Both the position numbers and the translations under genes were made by a program. The notes under the pieces are model-generated. The model was given only the letters and a program-made list of their open reading frames with translations. It made no database searches and had not been told where the DNA came from. From Paraburkholderia phenazinium (GTDB taxonomy: Bacteria > Pseudomonadota > Gammaproteobacteria > Burkholderiales > Burkholderiaceae), in NCBI RefSeq assembly GCF_900142845.1, contig NZ_FSRU01000001.1, positions 1,984,001 to 2,048,000 of the forward strand: a DNA stretch of 64,000 nt. The letters are read 5' to 3'. Shown piece after piece: positions 19,637 through 28,183 of the stretch; position 1 is the stretch's first letter; every line of letters starts with the position of its first letter.

Positions 19637-21390
19637 CGGCGGCTGCCTTGATCGACATTGCGGGTCTGAGTATCGGCTTTCGCCATGCCAACGGCGGCGC
19701 GCCGCTCGTGCGAGACCTGGACCTGACCATTCACGCGGGCGAATGCGTTGCGCTGGTCGGCGAGTCGGGTTCGGGCAAGAGCCTGACCGCGCGCAGCCTG
19801 CTCGGGTTGGCGGGCCACGACGCGCTCGTGCACGCGGCACGCTTTCGCATCGACGGCCGCGATGCCTTGACGTTCGGCGAGCGCGACTGGAGAGCCTTGC
19901 GCGGCACGTTTGCAGGGCTCGTGATGCAGGATGCGCTGGTGTCGCTCGACCCGTTGCGGACGATCGGCGCGGAAGTCGGCGAGGTACTGGCGCATCACCG
20001 CTTGCTGCGCACGCGCAAAGCGATCGCCGCGCGGGTGCAGCAGGTGATGGCGGACGTCGGCATCCCCGAGCCGGCGCAGCGAGCGCGGCAGCATGCGCAC
20101 GAGCTGTCCGGCGGCTTGCGGCAGCGCGCGTTGATTGCAGCGGCGGTGGCGGGTCAGCCTGCGTTGATCGTTGCGGATGAGCCCACCACGGCGCTCGATG
20201 TCACCGTCCAGGTGCAGGTGCTGGCCGTGCTCAAGGAGCGCTTGAAGCAGGGCGTCGGCGTGCTGCTGATCAGTCATGACCTGTCGGTGGTGGCGGGAAT
20301 CGCCGATCGCGTGCTGGTGATGCATGACGGAGTTGTGGTCGACGCGGGTACCCATGACGAAGTGCTGACGCACCCGCGTCATCCGTATACGAAGCAACTG
20401 CTGGCCGCGCGGCCATCTGCGAGTTCGAAAGGGTATCGGCTCGGCTCGGCGCGCTTTGTCGGGAGTACGGATGAAGCGCCGGCGTCCGGGACTGAGCAGG
20501 CCGCGACGACGACCGCCGGCGCGGTCTCTATCCTGCGTGAGCCGCTGCCTGTTCGTCATCGCGACACGAGCCGAACGGTGCTGGAGGTGCAGGGCATCGG
20601 CAAGCGTTATCGCCGCCCCGGTGCGGATTCCAAAGAACGTTTTACCGCGCTCGAAGACGTATCGTTCACGGTCGGTGCAGGCGAGGTGGTCGGGATCGTC
20701 GGCGAGTCCGGTTCCGGCAAGAGTACGTGCGCGAGCATCGTGCTGGGTCTGCTGGAACCCGATGCGGGTGAAGTGCGCCTGCTTGGCGCGAAGTGGAACG
20801 GCCACGCGATACGCGAGCGCGATCGCACGGCACTGCGAACCCGCTTGCAATACATCCCGCAGGATCCGCTCAGCGCATTCGATCCACGCTACACCGTACG
20901 GCGCCTGCTTGAAGAGAGCCTGTTCGCGCAGGGCTTGTCGAAGCCGCAGACGACAGCACGCGCCGTGGCGTTGCTCGAGCAGGTCGGCCTTTCGGCGGCG
21001 TTTCTGGACCGGCGTCCACCGTCGCTATCGGGTGGGCAGCGTCAGCGGATCGCGATTGCCCGGGCGCTCGCGCCGGAACCGGCACTGATCGTGTGCGACG
21101 AACCGGTGTCGGCACTCGACGTGTATGTCCAGGCGCAAGTGCTCGACCTGCTCGGCGAATTGCAGGCCAAGCTCGGCACTGCGCTGCTCTTTATCTCGCA
21201 CGATCTGGATGTGGTTCAGCACATCAGCGACCGGGTGCTGGTGTTCAAGGAAGGACGACTGATCGAGCAGGGCGAACCGGAGCAGGTGTTTGGCAGTCCG
21301 GTTCATCCGTATACGCGCTTGCTCGTGTCTGCGGTGCGTGGGAGCGGGGTGGCGGCTACCGCGCTTGCGGAGGCGGACGCGGTGTTCTGA
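19633..21390 (+). CDS. ABC transporter ATPase, fused DppD-DppF type
   Basis: A 585-residue protein with two nucleotide-binding domains. The first has GESGSGKSLT near 42, LSGGLRQR near 158 and [11 protein letters not shown] near 179. The second has GESGSGKST near 358, LSGGQRQR near 467 and [11 protein letters not shown] near 486. Both halves keep the HPYT element of peptide-type ATPases. In the first half the signature has Leu instead of Gln (SGGLRQR), which is tolerated in this family. It drives Opp-type system 2 and is the last gene of the long operon from 13382. Confidence 0.92.
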   Translation: MTAAALIDIAGLSIGFRHANGGAPLVRDLDLTIHAGECVALVGESGSGKSLTARSLLGLAGHDALVHAARFRIDGRDALTFGERDWRALRGTFAGLVMQDALVSLDPLRTIGAEVGEVLAHHRLLRTRKAIAARVQQVMADVGIPEPAQRARQHAHELSGGLRQRALIAAAVAGQPALIVADEPTTALDVTVQVQVLAVLKERLKQGVGVLLISHDLSVVAGIADRVLVMHDGVVVDAGTHDEVLTHPRHPYTKQLLAARPSASSKGYRLGSARFVGSTDEAPASGTEQAATTTAGAVSILREPLPVRHRDTSRTVLEVQGIGKRYRRPGADSKERFTALEDVSFTVGAGEVVGIVGESGSGKSTCASIVLGLLEPDAGEVRLLGAKWNGHAIRERDRTALRTRLQYIPQDPLSAFDPRYTVRRLLEESLFAQGLSKPQTTARAVALLEQVGLSAAFLDRRPPSLSGGQRQRIAIARALAPEPALIVCDEPVSALDVYVQAQVLDLLGELQAKLGTALLFISHDLDVVQHISDRVLVFKEGRLIEQGEPEQVFGSPVHPYTRLLVSAVRGSGVAATALAEADAVF

Positions 21391-21409
21391 GTCCGCGCGC
21401 CGCTAAATG

Positions 21410-21556
21410 TCATGCATGGGCGGGATGCTGGACGGTCTGGCTCAGGTAGTCGCCATGGCGCTGTTGTTCGGTATCGTCACCGCCGGAGATCACGTGCACG
21501 GCGACCCGGCCCGCGCTGAAGCGACCACGATGGGTTGCGCCGGCCCTTGCGGCAAA
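21410..21556 (-). pseudogene. Remnant of an LLM class flavin-dependent oxidoreductase
   Basis: On the minus strand an open stretch of 48 codons ending in TGA (21410-21412) contains GRFSAGRVAVHVISGGDDTE followed by QQRHGDYLS. This is the conserved central block of SsuD-type luciferase-like monooxygenases; the intact LLM at 23420 has the comparable GRWGINVVTG. Upstream, the frame runs directly into the end of the LysR gene without the expected 120 or more N-terminal residues. Downstream, it stops after a short unrelated tail. It is thus a fragment of a lost gene. It borders the LysR/SDR pair, which may have replaced the rest. Confidence 0.65.
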
Positions 21557-21570
21557 TGGATTCCGTGCTC

Positions 21571-22461
21571 CTAAACCCGCTGTGGCAGCGCCTTGGCAAA
21601 AAACTCGGTCGCGCAGCGCACGCGGGCCGGTACAAAGCGACGTTTAGGCCAGATGAGGCTGACGTCTCTCACCTCGCTGATGAATTCGTCGAGGACCGTG
21701 ATCACGTCCGGATGCTGGAGTTCATCGGCAAGAGAGACCTTGGCAAACAGGCCGATGCCAACCCCGGCCAGCACACCCGCGCGGATTGTTTCGACACTGT
21801 TGGACGAGAGATTGCCGTGCACGGACACGCTGAATGGACCGTCCGGCCCGACGAACGGCCAGTTCACCGACTCCACCAGGCCGCCATATAAGAGGCAATT
21901 GTGATCGACGAGCTCGGCGGGCGTCTTCGGTATGCCGTATTGCTCGAAGTAGCGGCGCGATCCGACGCATACGAGAGGCGTGCTGGCCACGCGCCTGACG
22001 ATCGCGTCAGGTTCGTCGACAGGGCCCACGCGGATCGCCAGATCGATCCGGTCGTCGACCATATCCCGCACGAAGTCAGAAAGAACAAGGTCCACCTGAA
22101 GACCGGGATTGAGCGACAACAGCTCGGGTATGAGCGGAAGAATGTGCAGGCGCCCGAAAGTCGAGGCGACGGCGATCCTGATCAGACCGGAGGCATTCTG
22201 CGTGCTGCTGGTCAGCTCGCTGTCGGCATCGTCCATCTCCTCAACCAGCGGCTTCGTCCGGTCATAGTACCGCTGGCCCTGGTCGGTCAGCGTCACGCTG
22301 CGCGTGCTGCGGTTGAAGAGCATCACGCCGAGGCGCCTTTCCAGTGCACCAACGGCCTTGCTGACGGCGGACTGTGTGTCGCCGGTTCGACGCGCCGCGG
22401 CGGAAAAACCACCCGCTTCAACGACGGCGATGAAGGCATTCAATTCATGAAACCGGTCCAT
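21571..22461 (-). CDS. LysR family transcriptional regulator
   Basis: A 296-residue regulator. The N-terminal winged helix-turn-helix is clear (FIAVVEAGGFSAAARRTGDT, then SAVSKAVGALERRLGVMLF), followed by the LysR substrate-binding domain. The start at 22461 is supported by GAGG 8 bp upstream; the frame extends further 5' but without homology. It is divergent from the SDR gene at 22595 with 133 bp between them, the usual layout for a LysR protein controlling its neighbour. The gap contains CATAGATCTTATG (22506-22518), a possible LysR-type site. Nothing links it to sulfur control. Confidence 0.92.
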   Translation of the reverse strand: MDRFHELNAFIAVVEAGGFSAAARRTGDTQSAVSKAVGALERRLGVMLFNRSTRSVTLTDQGQRYYDRTKPLVEEMDDADSELTSSTQNASGLIRIAVASTFGRLHILPLIPELLSLNPGLQVDLVLSDFVRDMVDDRIDLAIRVGPVDEPDAIVRRVASTPLVCVGSRRYFEQYGIPKTPAELVDHNCLLYGGLVESVNWPFVGPDGPFSVSVHGNLSSNSVETIRAGVLAGVGIGLFAKVSLADELQHPDVITVLDEFISEVRDVSLIWPKRRFVPARVRCATEFFAKALPQRV

Positions 22462-22594
22462 TGCAATCCTCACGAGGGGCGGCTGTTTGATCCATTCTTT
22501 TCTAGCATAGATCTTATGGGCAATTCGCGGATTATCAGCGCCGGCGACCGCAATTACCATGAACCTGTCATTCACGAACAGGCAGCAGGTCACA

Positions 22595-23335
22595 ATGTCC
22601 ACTCTCGCAGGCAAGATTGCCGTCATTAGCGGCGCAACAAGCGGTATCGGTTTGGCGGTCGCCCAGCGCTTCGTCGCTGAAGGTGCTCACGTGTTTATCT
22701 TCGGCCGCCGGAAAGCGCAGCTTGATGAGGCCGCCGGACTGATCGGACGCAACGTCACAGCGATTCAGGCTGACGCCGCGAACCTGGATGACCTCGACCG
22801 TGTCGCTGCGGTGGTGAGGGAAGAAAAGGGCGCTGTCGACATCGTCGTGTCGAACGCGGGCTTTACGGAGCAGGCTTCCATCGACACCCTCACGCCCGAG
22901 CATTTCGACAAGGCGTTCAACCTCATGGCTCGCGGCCCCGTCTTTCTCGTGCAGAAGTTGCTGCCGCTGATGACAGGGAGCGGTTCGATCGTGCTGGTGT
23001 CGTCGGCCATGCATGTCATGGGTATTCCTGGCCACACCGCCTACGCGGCGACCAAGGCGGCGTTGCGTTCCTATGCCCGCACCTGGGCCGCGGAGTTCAA
23101 GGATCGCGGCATTCGCGTCAACATGCTGAGCCCCGGAGTTACCGACACGCCGATTCTCGACTCGCAGTCGGCGACCCGCGAGGATCTGGTGAACATGTAC
23201 CAGAGCATGGTCCCGCTTGGTCGGCTCGCGCAGGCCGAGGAGATCGCCAGCGCGGCGCTTTTCCTCGCGTCAGACCAGAGTTCGTACGTGACGGGTGCGG
23301 ACCTGATGGCCGATGGCGGTATCGGTCAGGTTTGA
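22595..23335 (+). CDS. SDR family NAD(P)-dependent oxidoreductase
   Basis: A 246-residue classical short-chain dehydrogenase. The cofactor motif GATSGIG is at 13-19, VSNAG stands for the NNAG motif near 85-90, and the active site has VSSAMHVMG and Tyr150-x3-Lys154 (YAATK). The C-terminus shows ASAALFLASDQSSYVTGADL, typical of the family. It probably reduces or oxidises a small ketone or alcohol. It stands alone, divergent from the LysR gene that likely controls it. It appears to be part of a small inserted module rather than of the sulfur region. Confidence 0.93.
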   Translation: MSTLAGKIAVISGATSGIGLAVAQRFVAEGAHVFIFGRRKAQLDEAAGLIGRNVTAIQADAANLDDLDRVAAVVREEKGAVDIVVSNAGFTEQASIDTLTPEHFDKAFNLMARGPVFLVQKLLPLMTGSGSIVLVSSAMHVMGIPGHTAYAATKAALRSYARTWAAEFKDRGIRVNMLSPGVTDTPILDSQSATREDLVNMYQSMVPLGRLAQAEEIASAALFLASDQSSYVTGADLMADGGIGQV

Positions 23336-23419
23336 GACCCGAGGGCCGATGCGAAACCCTTGGGAATGCTTAGTGGTGCAGCCACACATCCGCAAAACTC
23401 GCATCCATACCGTCCGGTA

Positions 23420-24646
23420 TTAATGCCGCAGGCCTGCCTCGCGCAGCAACGGCAGAACCCGTTGGCCAAAGAATTCCAGGTCCGGCTGAAAGTCGAAGAA
23501 ACTGAGCTGAACCCCGTCGACGCCTGCCTGGTGCAGGCGGACGATGTATTCGGCAATCTGTTCCGGCGAGCCCACGATGGTAATGTTGCCGCCCACGGCG
23601 CGAGCCGCCGCCTGGGTGCGTTGGGCGCTGCCACCGCGCCAGGCATGAGCGTCGCTGTCGAAGCGGTGGAAGCTGCCTTCATCGCCGTGTGCGACGATGG
23701 CGTCGTGATAGGCATGCGCCTCGGCGGCGGTTTCGCGGCAGATCACCATGGGGTTGATGAGCGTGCGGATCGCGCGTCCTTTGGCGGCAGCCTCGGCCTT
23801 CACGCGCGCCGTGTGGGCAGGCAACGCCTGTAGCGCCGCTTCGATCTCGGAGCCGTTCGGGCTGGTGATGAAGACAATGTCCGAGTAACGCGCGGCGAAA
23901 TCGATGCCCGCGTCCGAACCCGTTGCGTTGACAAGCAACGGGCGTCCAAAGCGCGGCTTGGGCGTCACGAAGGCGCCGTTCAGACTCCAGTTCGACAACG
24001 CCGGCGCAAACGTAAAGTTGTCGGGCTGTGCCCATAGTTGCTGAACGGCGTCGAGAAACTCGGCGGCCAGTTCATAGCGTTTGTCGTGTTCGATGCGTTG
24101 CCAGCCGAACATCTCATGTTCGACCGCGCGATGGCCGGTCACGACATTGATCCCCCACCGTCCCTGCGAGATGTGATCGAGCGTAGCGGTGAATTTCGCA
24201 AAATGAAGCGGATGCCATGGACCATAGAGGACGTGACTGGTCGCCACCAGAATGATCCGTTTCGTGAGCGCGGTCATCGCCGCCAGCGACATGAACGAAT
24301 CCAGTGCTTCTCCATTGAATACGCCGCCATAGCCGCCTTTGGGCAGCCATTGCGACAGCGCAAACACCAGATCGAAGCCGAAGTGCTCGGCCCGTTGCAC
24401 CAGCGCGGCGTTGTAGTCGAACGACCAGTCCGTGCTGCGCGGCAAGGTGGAGGCGCTCCAGCCGCCCGCCTGGATCGGCAGAAACAGGCCCAGCATCAGC
24501 GGTTGCGCGAGTACGCGCGACACGGGACTGTCGGCGAAGCCGGCAGGCGAGGGCACCGGGACAAAACGCGCAGGCGAAGCGTCTGTGGAAACCGGGACAG
24601 TTATCGAAGGATCAAGCGTTTGCTCAACGGGCGTCGAATGGGTCAC
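23420..24646 (-). CDS. LLM class flavin-dependent oxidoreductase (SsuD/SfnG-like)
   Basis: A 408-residue flavin monooxygenase of the bacterial luciferase fold. After an unusually long, low-complexity N-terminus (about 50 residues) come SQWLPKGGYGG, the ALTKRIILVATSHVLYGPWH segment, LDHISQGRWGINVVTG and EHDKRYELAAEFLD. These are typical of the FMNH2-dependent SsuD/SfnG/RutA group, which cleaves C-S bonds of sulfonates and sulfones. It is a single gene facing away from the binding protein at 24982. The extended N-terminus might mean the true start is further in, but no alternative start is clearly better. Confidence 0.87.
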   Translation of the reverse strand: MTHSTPVEQTLDPSITVPVSTDASPARFVPVPSPAGFADSPVSRVLAQPLMLGLFLPIQAGGWSASTLPRSTDWSFDYNAALVQRAEHFGFDLVFALSQWLPKGGYGGVFNGEALDSFMSLAAMTALTKRIILVATSHVLYGPWHPLHFAKFTATLDHISQGRWGINVVTGHRAVEHEMFGWQRIEHDKRYELAAEFLDAVQQLWAQPDNFTFAPALSNWSLNGAFVTPKPRFGRPLLVNATGSDAGIDFAARYSDIVFITSPNGSEIEAALQALPAHTARVKAEAAAKGRAIRTLINPMVICRETAAEAHAYHDAIVAHGDEGSFHRFDSDAHAWRGGSAQRTQAAARAVGGNITIVGSPEQIAEYIVRLHQAGVDGVQLSFFDFQPDLEFFGQRVLPLLREAGLRH

Positions 24647-24707
24647 AGTAGGTATCCATAGCGGCTCGCGGCATAACCGGAGTGCGGCGCGGCGAAATGA
24701 CGGGAGA

Positions 24708-24722
24708 GCTTAATAGTTAAGC
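24708..24722. repeat. Perfect inverted repeat, possible operator
   Basis: GCTTAA and TTAAGC are separated by TAG. It lies in an AT-richer patch between divergent genes, 62 bp upstream of the LLM at 24646. The symmetry suits a dimeric repressor or a LysR/GntR-type protein; which one cannot be told. Confidence 0.4.
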
Positions 24723-24861
24723 ACGCAATAACCATCAACTCCAAAGAAGGAATTCTGCTATTCAATTGAGCCGCATTCCTACGTGGCACCGCGCTGCTAT
24801 AGCGTCGAAATTGGCGGATACGCACCGGCTCAGGAAGGCACGTATCTCACCCGACCAATTA

Positions 24862-24887
24862 CATATGCAATCCTGAATTTAATCGTT
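24862..24887 (+). promoter_or_regulatory. Shared regulatory box 5 (upstream of orphan binding protein)
   Basis: CATATGCAATCCTGAATTT and TCGTT ending at 24887 match the box at T3, A4, T5, A8, G14, A16, T22, G24, T25 and T26. An extended -10-like TGCTATCGT lies at 24907-24915; the same TGnTATCGT sequence follows box 8. The start codon is 94 bp downstream. Confidence 0.5.
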
Positions 24888-24981
24888 CAAATGAGCGTGC
24901 AACGCTTGCTATCGTGCAGCGTCCGGCAGATATCGTAGAGCGCGCCACGTTGGTTCGCGCTCTCCTTCGTAAGGAGCCAGC

Positions 24982-26616
24982 ATGCCGCATCGCCACCCGT
25001 TTCATTCCGGCCGTCGCGCGGCGTTGCTCGGCCTCGCCGGCAGCGCCGCAGGCGTGGCGTTCGGGCCGTTCGCCTCGCTCGCCCACGCCGCTGCAGAAAC
25101 AACGGCCATCGCACCGCGCCGCGGCGGCCGCTTGACCTTGCTGGTGAATCCCGAACCGAACGTGCTGATCAACTTCGCGACCACGGCCGGCGCGGAGCAA
25201 AAGGCGAGTCCCAAGGTAACCGAGGGGCTACTGAGCTACGACTTTAACGTGCGGCCGCAGCCGCAACTGGCCACCGCCTGGACGATCAGCGCCGACGGCT
25301 TGCAGTACACCTTCAAACTGCGCCAAGGGGTGCGCTGGCACGATGGCCAGCCGTTCACCTCGAAGGACGTTGCGACGTCGATTGGTCTGCTCAAGCAATA
25401 CCATTCGCGCGGCCGTTCTACGTTCGCCAACGTCGTCGAAGTTCGCACGCCCGATCCGCACACCGCGCTGCTGCAATTATCCAGGCCTGCGCCGTATCTG
25501 ATCTACGCGCTCGCAGCGTCCGAGTCGCCGATCGTCCCGGCGCATCTCTACGACAGCGGCGATCCGCTCAACAACCCGCATAACATCGCGCCGATCGGCA
25601 CCGGGCCGTTCCGCTTCAAGAGCTGGGAGCGCGGCAGCCACGTCGTGCTCGTGCGTAACCCCGACTACTGGGATGCCCCCAAGCCCTATATCGACGAACT
25701 GGTCCTGCGCTTTATCGGCGATCCGGCGGCCCGTGCCGTGGCGCTGGAAACCGGCGAACTCGACCTGGCCGGCGAAAACCCGGTGCCGTTGCTCGACATC
25801 CAGCGGTTGCAGGCGCTGCCGCATCTGGCGCTGGAATCGCGCGGCTATAGTTACGATGCTGCCCAGACCCAGTTGCAGTTCAACCTCGACAACCGCTATC
25901 TCGCCAACCCGAAGGTGCGTCAGGCGATCGCCCATACGATCGACCGCGAGGCGATCCTGCGGGCCGTCTGGTACGGCTATGGAATTGTCGCGCCTTCGCC
26001 GATCAGTCCATTGCTGACGCAGTTCTACGATCCGCATGCGCCCACCTGGCCGCACGATCCCGCCAAGGCGAACCAACTGCTCGACGAGGCCGGCCTGCCG
26101 CGCCAGTCGAACGGTTATCGCTTCGCGCTGAACGTCGACTACAACCCGTACGATCCGACCTTCGCGCGGCTGGCCGACTATCTGCGGCAGACGCTGCGCG
26201 GCGTGGGCATCGAGGCGACGGTGCGTTCGCAGGACTTCGGGGCCTACGTCAAGCGTATCTACACCGACCGCGATTTCGATCTGGACGCGAACTTCCTCGG
26301 CAATACCTTCGATCCCACTGTCGGCGTACAGCGCCTGTATTGGTCGAAGAACTTCAGGAAAGGCGTGCCGTTCTCGAACGCGACGCACTACAGCAATCCG
26401 GAAGTCGATCGCTTGCTCGAAGCCGCTGCCGTGGAGAACGACCCGCGCACCCGCGTGGCGTATTTCAGGCAGTTCCAGCAGGTGGTCGGGCAAGACCTGC
26501 CGATCGTCGATCTGGTGACGCTCAAGCAGGTGACGATCTATAACCGGCGCGTGCACAACCATACCGTCACGGCGGATGGTCTGGACGGCAATCTCGCCGA
26601 CGTGTTTGTGGCCTAA
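24982..26616 (+). CDS. ABC transporter substrate-binding protein, family 5 (orphan, paralogue of 7697)
   Basis: A 544-residue periplasmic receptor with a Tat-like signal (GRRAALLGLAG at about 10-20, AHA cleavage near 35). The sequence tracks the binding protein at 7697 closely from end to end, for example QPQLATAWTISADGLQYTFK, WHDGQPFTSKDVATSI, SPIVPAHLYDSGDPLNNPHN and FSNATHYSNPEVDRLLEAAA. No permease or ATPase genes accompany it. It may therefore feed the channel encoded at 9314-13061 with a second ligand. AAGGAG precedes the ATG. The next gene is an FAD monooxygenase-like enzyme, so uptake and oxidation may be linked. Confidence 0.92.
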   Translation: MPHRHPFHSGRRAALLGLAGSAAGVAFGPFASLAHAAAETTAIAPRRGGRLTLLVNPEPNVLINFATTAGAEQKASPKVTEGLLSYDFNVRPQPQLATAWTISADGLQYTFKLRQGVRWHDGQPFTSKDVATSIGLLKQYHSRGRSTFANVVEVRTPDPHTALLQLSRPAPYLIYALAASESPIVPAHLYDSGDPLNNPHNIAPIGTGPFRFKSWERGSHVVLVRNPDYWDAPKPYIDELVLRFIGDPAARAVALETGELDLAGENPVPLLDIQRLQALPHLALESRGYSYDAAQTQLQFNLDNRYLANPKVRQAIAHTIDREAILRAVWYGYGIVAPSPISPLLTQFYDPHAPTWPHDPAKANQLLDEAGLPRQSNGYRFALNVDYNPYDPTFARLADYLRQTLRGVGIEATVRSQDFGAYVKRIYTDRDFDLDANFLGNTFDPTVGVQRLYWSKNFRKGVPFSNATHYSNPEVDRLLEAAAVENDPRTRVAYFRQFQQVVGQDLPIVDLVTLKQVTIYNRRVHNHTVTADGLDGNLADVFVA

Positions 26617-26679
26617 GCCTCAGAAAGCGGCACGATAAAGTGCTCGCCATTCCTTATCAATGGAAAGCGGAATTCAGAC

Positions 26680-28128
26680 ATGACGCAAGCAGTGAACCCC
26701 GATCACGACGCCCTCAACACGCTGAAGCTGCTGGGTCCGGCGCCTGATAACTGGGTGCCGGATCGCGAGGGTGTCGATCACAATGTCCTGATTGTCGGCG
26801 CTGGCCAGACGGGCGCGGCATTTGCGTTCGCGCTGCGGCGCGCGGGAATCGGACGTGTCAGCGTGATCGACGCGGCGCAGGACGAATCGAAAGCCGGCGT
26901 GTGGCTCACGCGGGCGCGCATGAACAAGCTGCGTACTCCGAAGTCTTTGGTTGGCCCCGAGACCGGTTTGCCGGGATTGAGTTTTCAGGCATGGTACGAG
27001 GCGCGTTTCGGCAGTGAGTCCTACGCAACCATCGACCGGATTCCGCGCACGCGCTGGGCCGAATATCTGGCGTGGTTCCGGCACTTTCTCGACATCGCTA
27101 TCCGTTACGGCACACGTCTCACGCGCATCGAGCCTGTGGATGGACTGTTTCGCGTGCACCTGGAGGTGAGCGACGGCAAGAAGGTTCGGCAGGTCGTCGA
27201 AACCGCCCGCAAGGTGATTCTGGCCAACGGCGTCGCCGGCAATGGCGGCGCGTACGTGCCCGCCGTGTTGAAGCACTTGCCGGCGGCGTTTCATGCGCAT
27301 ACGTCCAGCGAGATCGATTTCGCCGCGCTGCGTGGGAAGTCCGTAGCGGTACTCGGCGGCGCGGCGTCCGCGTTCGACGCTGCCGCAACCGCGCTCGAGG
27401 CCGGCGCAGGCGAAGTGCATCTGTTCGTGCGGCGCGCCACGCTGCCGTCTGTGCCCATCACGCGAACCCGTGCTTATCCCGGCGCTTACGACAACTATTT
27501 TCAGTTGCCCGATGCGATCCGTTGGGCGCAGGCACGGCGCTTCCGGCGTTCCGGTTCGACGCCGCCGGTCGATGCCGTCGAGCGTGCCACGAGCTTCGCC
27601 AATTTCCATCTGCATCTCGGCGCGCAGTGGAGCGAGGCGCGCATTGCTAACGGCGCGATTGAGGCAAGCGTGGCAGGGGAACGGCTCACCTTCGACTTTG
27701 CCATTGCCGGGACCGGTTACTTCATCGATCCCGCGGCGCGGCCGGAGCTAGCCGATTTTGCCTCGCATATCAGCTTGTGGCGAGACCAATATGTGCCGCC
27801 CGTGGATGAGACCGACGACTATCTCGGGGCGCATCCCTATCTGGGCGCCGCGCTCGAATATCTGGAGAAAAGCGCCGGCGACGCACCTTACCTGCGCGAT
27901 ATCCACGTCTACAACCCGGCGGGTTTTGTCAGTTTCGGCTTACCGGTCGGCGACGTTCCGAGCATGCGACGCGATATTCCGGCGGTCGTGCAGCGCATCA
28001 GCCGCGACCTCTTTCTGGCGGATCTCGATGCTCACGTCACGCGGATGAACGGCGACGTGCCGGCGGATTTCGACGCGGCACTGTATGCGAACCGTCTGTG
28101 GCAGGGCGATCGGGCAGATGTGACGTGA
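26680..28128 (+). CDS. FAD/NAD(P)-binding oxidoreductase, flavin monooxygenase-like
   Basis: A 482-residue protein with two dinucleotide-binding motifs: VGAGQTGAAFA near 39-49 for FAD, and GGAASAFDAAATALEAGA near 226-243 for NAD(P)H. This two-site layout matches single-component flavin monooxygenases (FMO/Baeyer-Villiger and N-hydroxylase relatives). Unlike the LLM enzymes nearby it would reduce its own FAD and need no separate reductase. It follows the orphan binding protein by 63 bp on the same strand, suggesting it oxidises the imported compound. S-oxygenation is a reasonable guess; the substrate is unknown. Confidence 0.82.
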   Translation: MTQAVNPDHDALNTLKLLGPAPDNWVPDREGVDHNVLIVGAGQTGAAFAFALRRAGIGRVSVIDAAQDESKAGVWLTRARMNKLRTPKSLVGPETGLPGLSFQAWYEARFGSESYATIDRIPRTRWAEYLAWFRHFLDIAIRYGTRLTRIEPVDGLFRVHLEVSDGKKVRQVVETARKVILANGVAGNGGAYVPAVLKHLPAAFHAHTSSEIDFAALRGKSVAVLGGAASAFDAAATALEAGAGEVHLFVRRATLPSVPITRTRAYPGAYDNYFQLPDAIRWAQARRFRRSGSTPPVDAVERATSFANFHLHLGAQWSEARIANGAIEASVAGERLTFDFAIAGTGYFIDPAARPELADFASHISLWRDQYVPPVDETDDYLGAHPYLGAALEYLEKSAGDAPYLRDIHVYNPAGFVSFGLPVGDVPSMRRDIPAVVQRISRDLFLADLDAHVTRMNGDVPADFDAALYANRLWQGDRADVT

Positions 28129-28141
28129 CGGTCAATGATGC

Positions 28142-28166
28142 CGGCGGAGGGGCGAAACTTCCGCCG
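28142..28166. terminator. Hairpin between convergent genes
   Basis: CGGCGGA (28142-28148) pairs with TCCGCCG (28160-28166) around an 11-base loop. It lies in the 55-bp gap between convergent stop codons, where a bidirectional terminator is expected. There is no T-run, so intrinsic termination is doubtful. Confidence 0.35.
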
Positions 28167-28183
28167 CTGGCAGCGATGGGCGC

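Larger units (their letters stand above)
24647..24981. other. Divergent intergenic region, 335 bp
   Basis: It lies between the minus-strand LLM and the plus-strand binding protein. It contains a perfect 15-bp inverted repeat, GCTTAA-TAG-TTAAGC, at 24708-24722, placed 62 bp upstream of the LLM. Regulatory box 5 at 24862-24887 faces the binding protein. No gene is supported. Confidence 0.5.

Noticed and set aside
21571..22461. The LysR protein as the activator that binds the shared box
   Set aside because: It is divergent from an SDR gene, has no box of its own, and looks like a local regulator; CysB/SsuR-type proteins are more plausible and are not in the window.
24653..24662. GCTATGGATA on the minus strand just before the LLM start at 24646
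   Set aside because: It matches only the first half of the box and would lie over the ribosome-binding region, where an activator site makes no sense.
24929..24955. GATATCGTAG ... TTGGTT as a further copy of the sulfur box
   Set aside because: The spacing is one base too long, no -10 can fit before the start codon at 24982, and a better box lies at 24862-24887.
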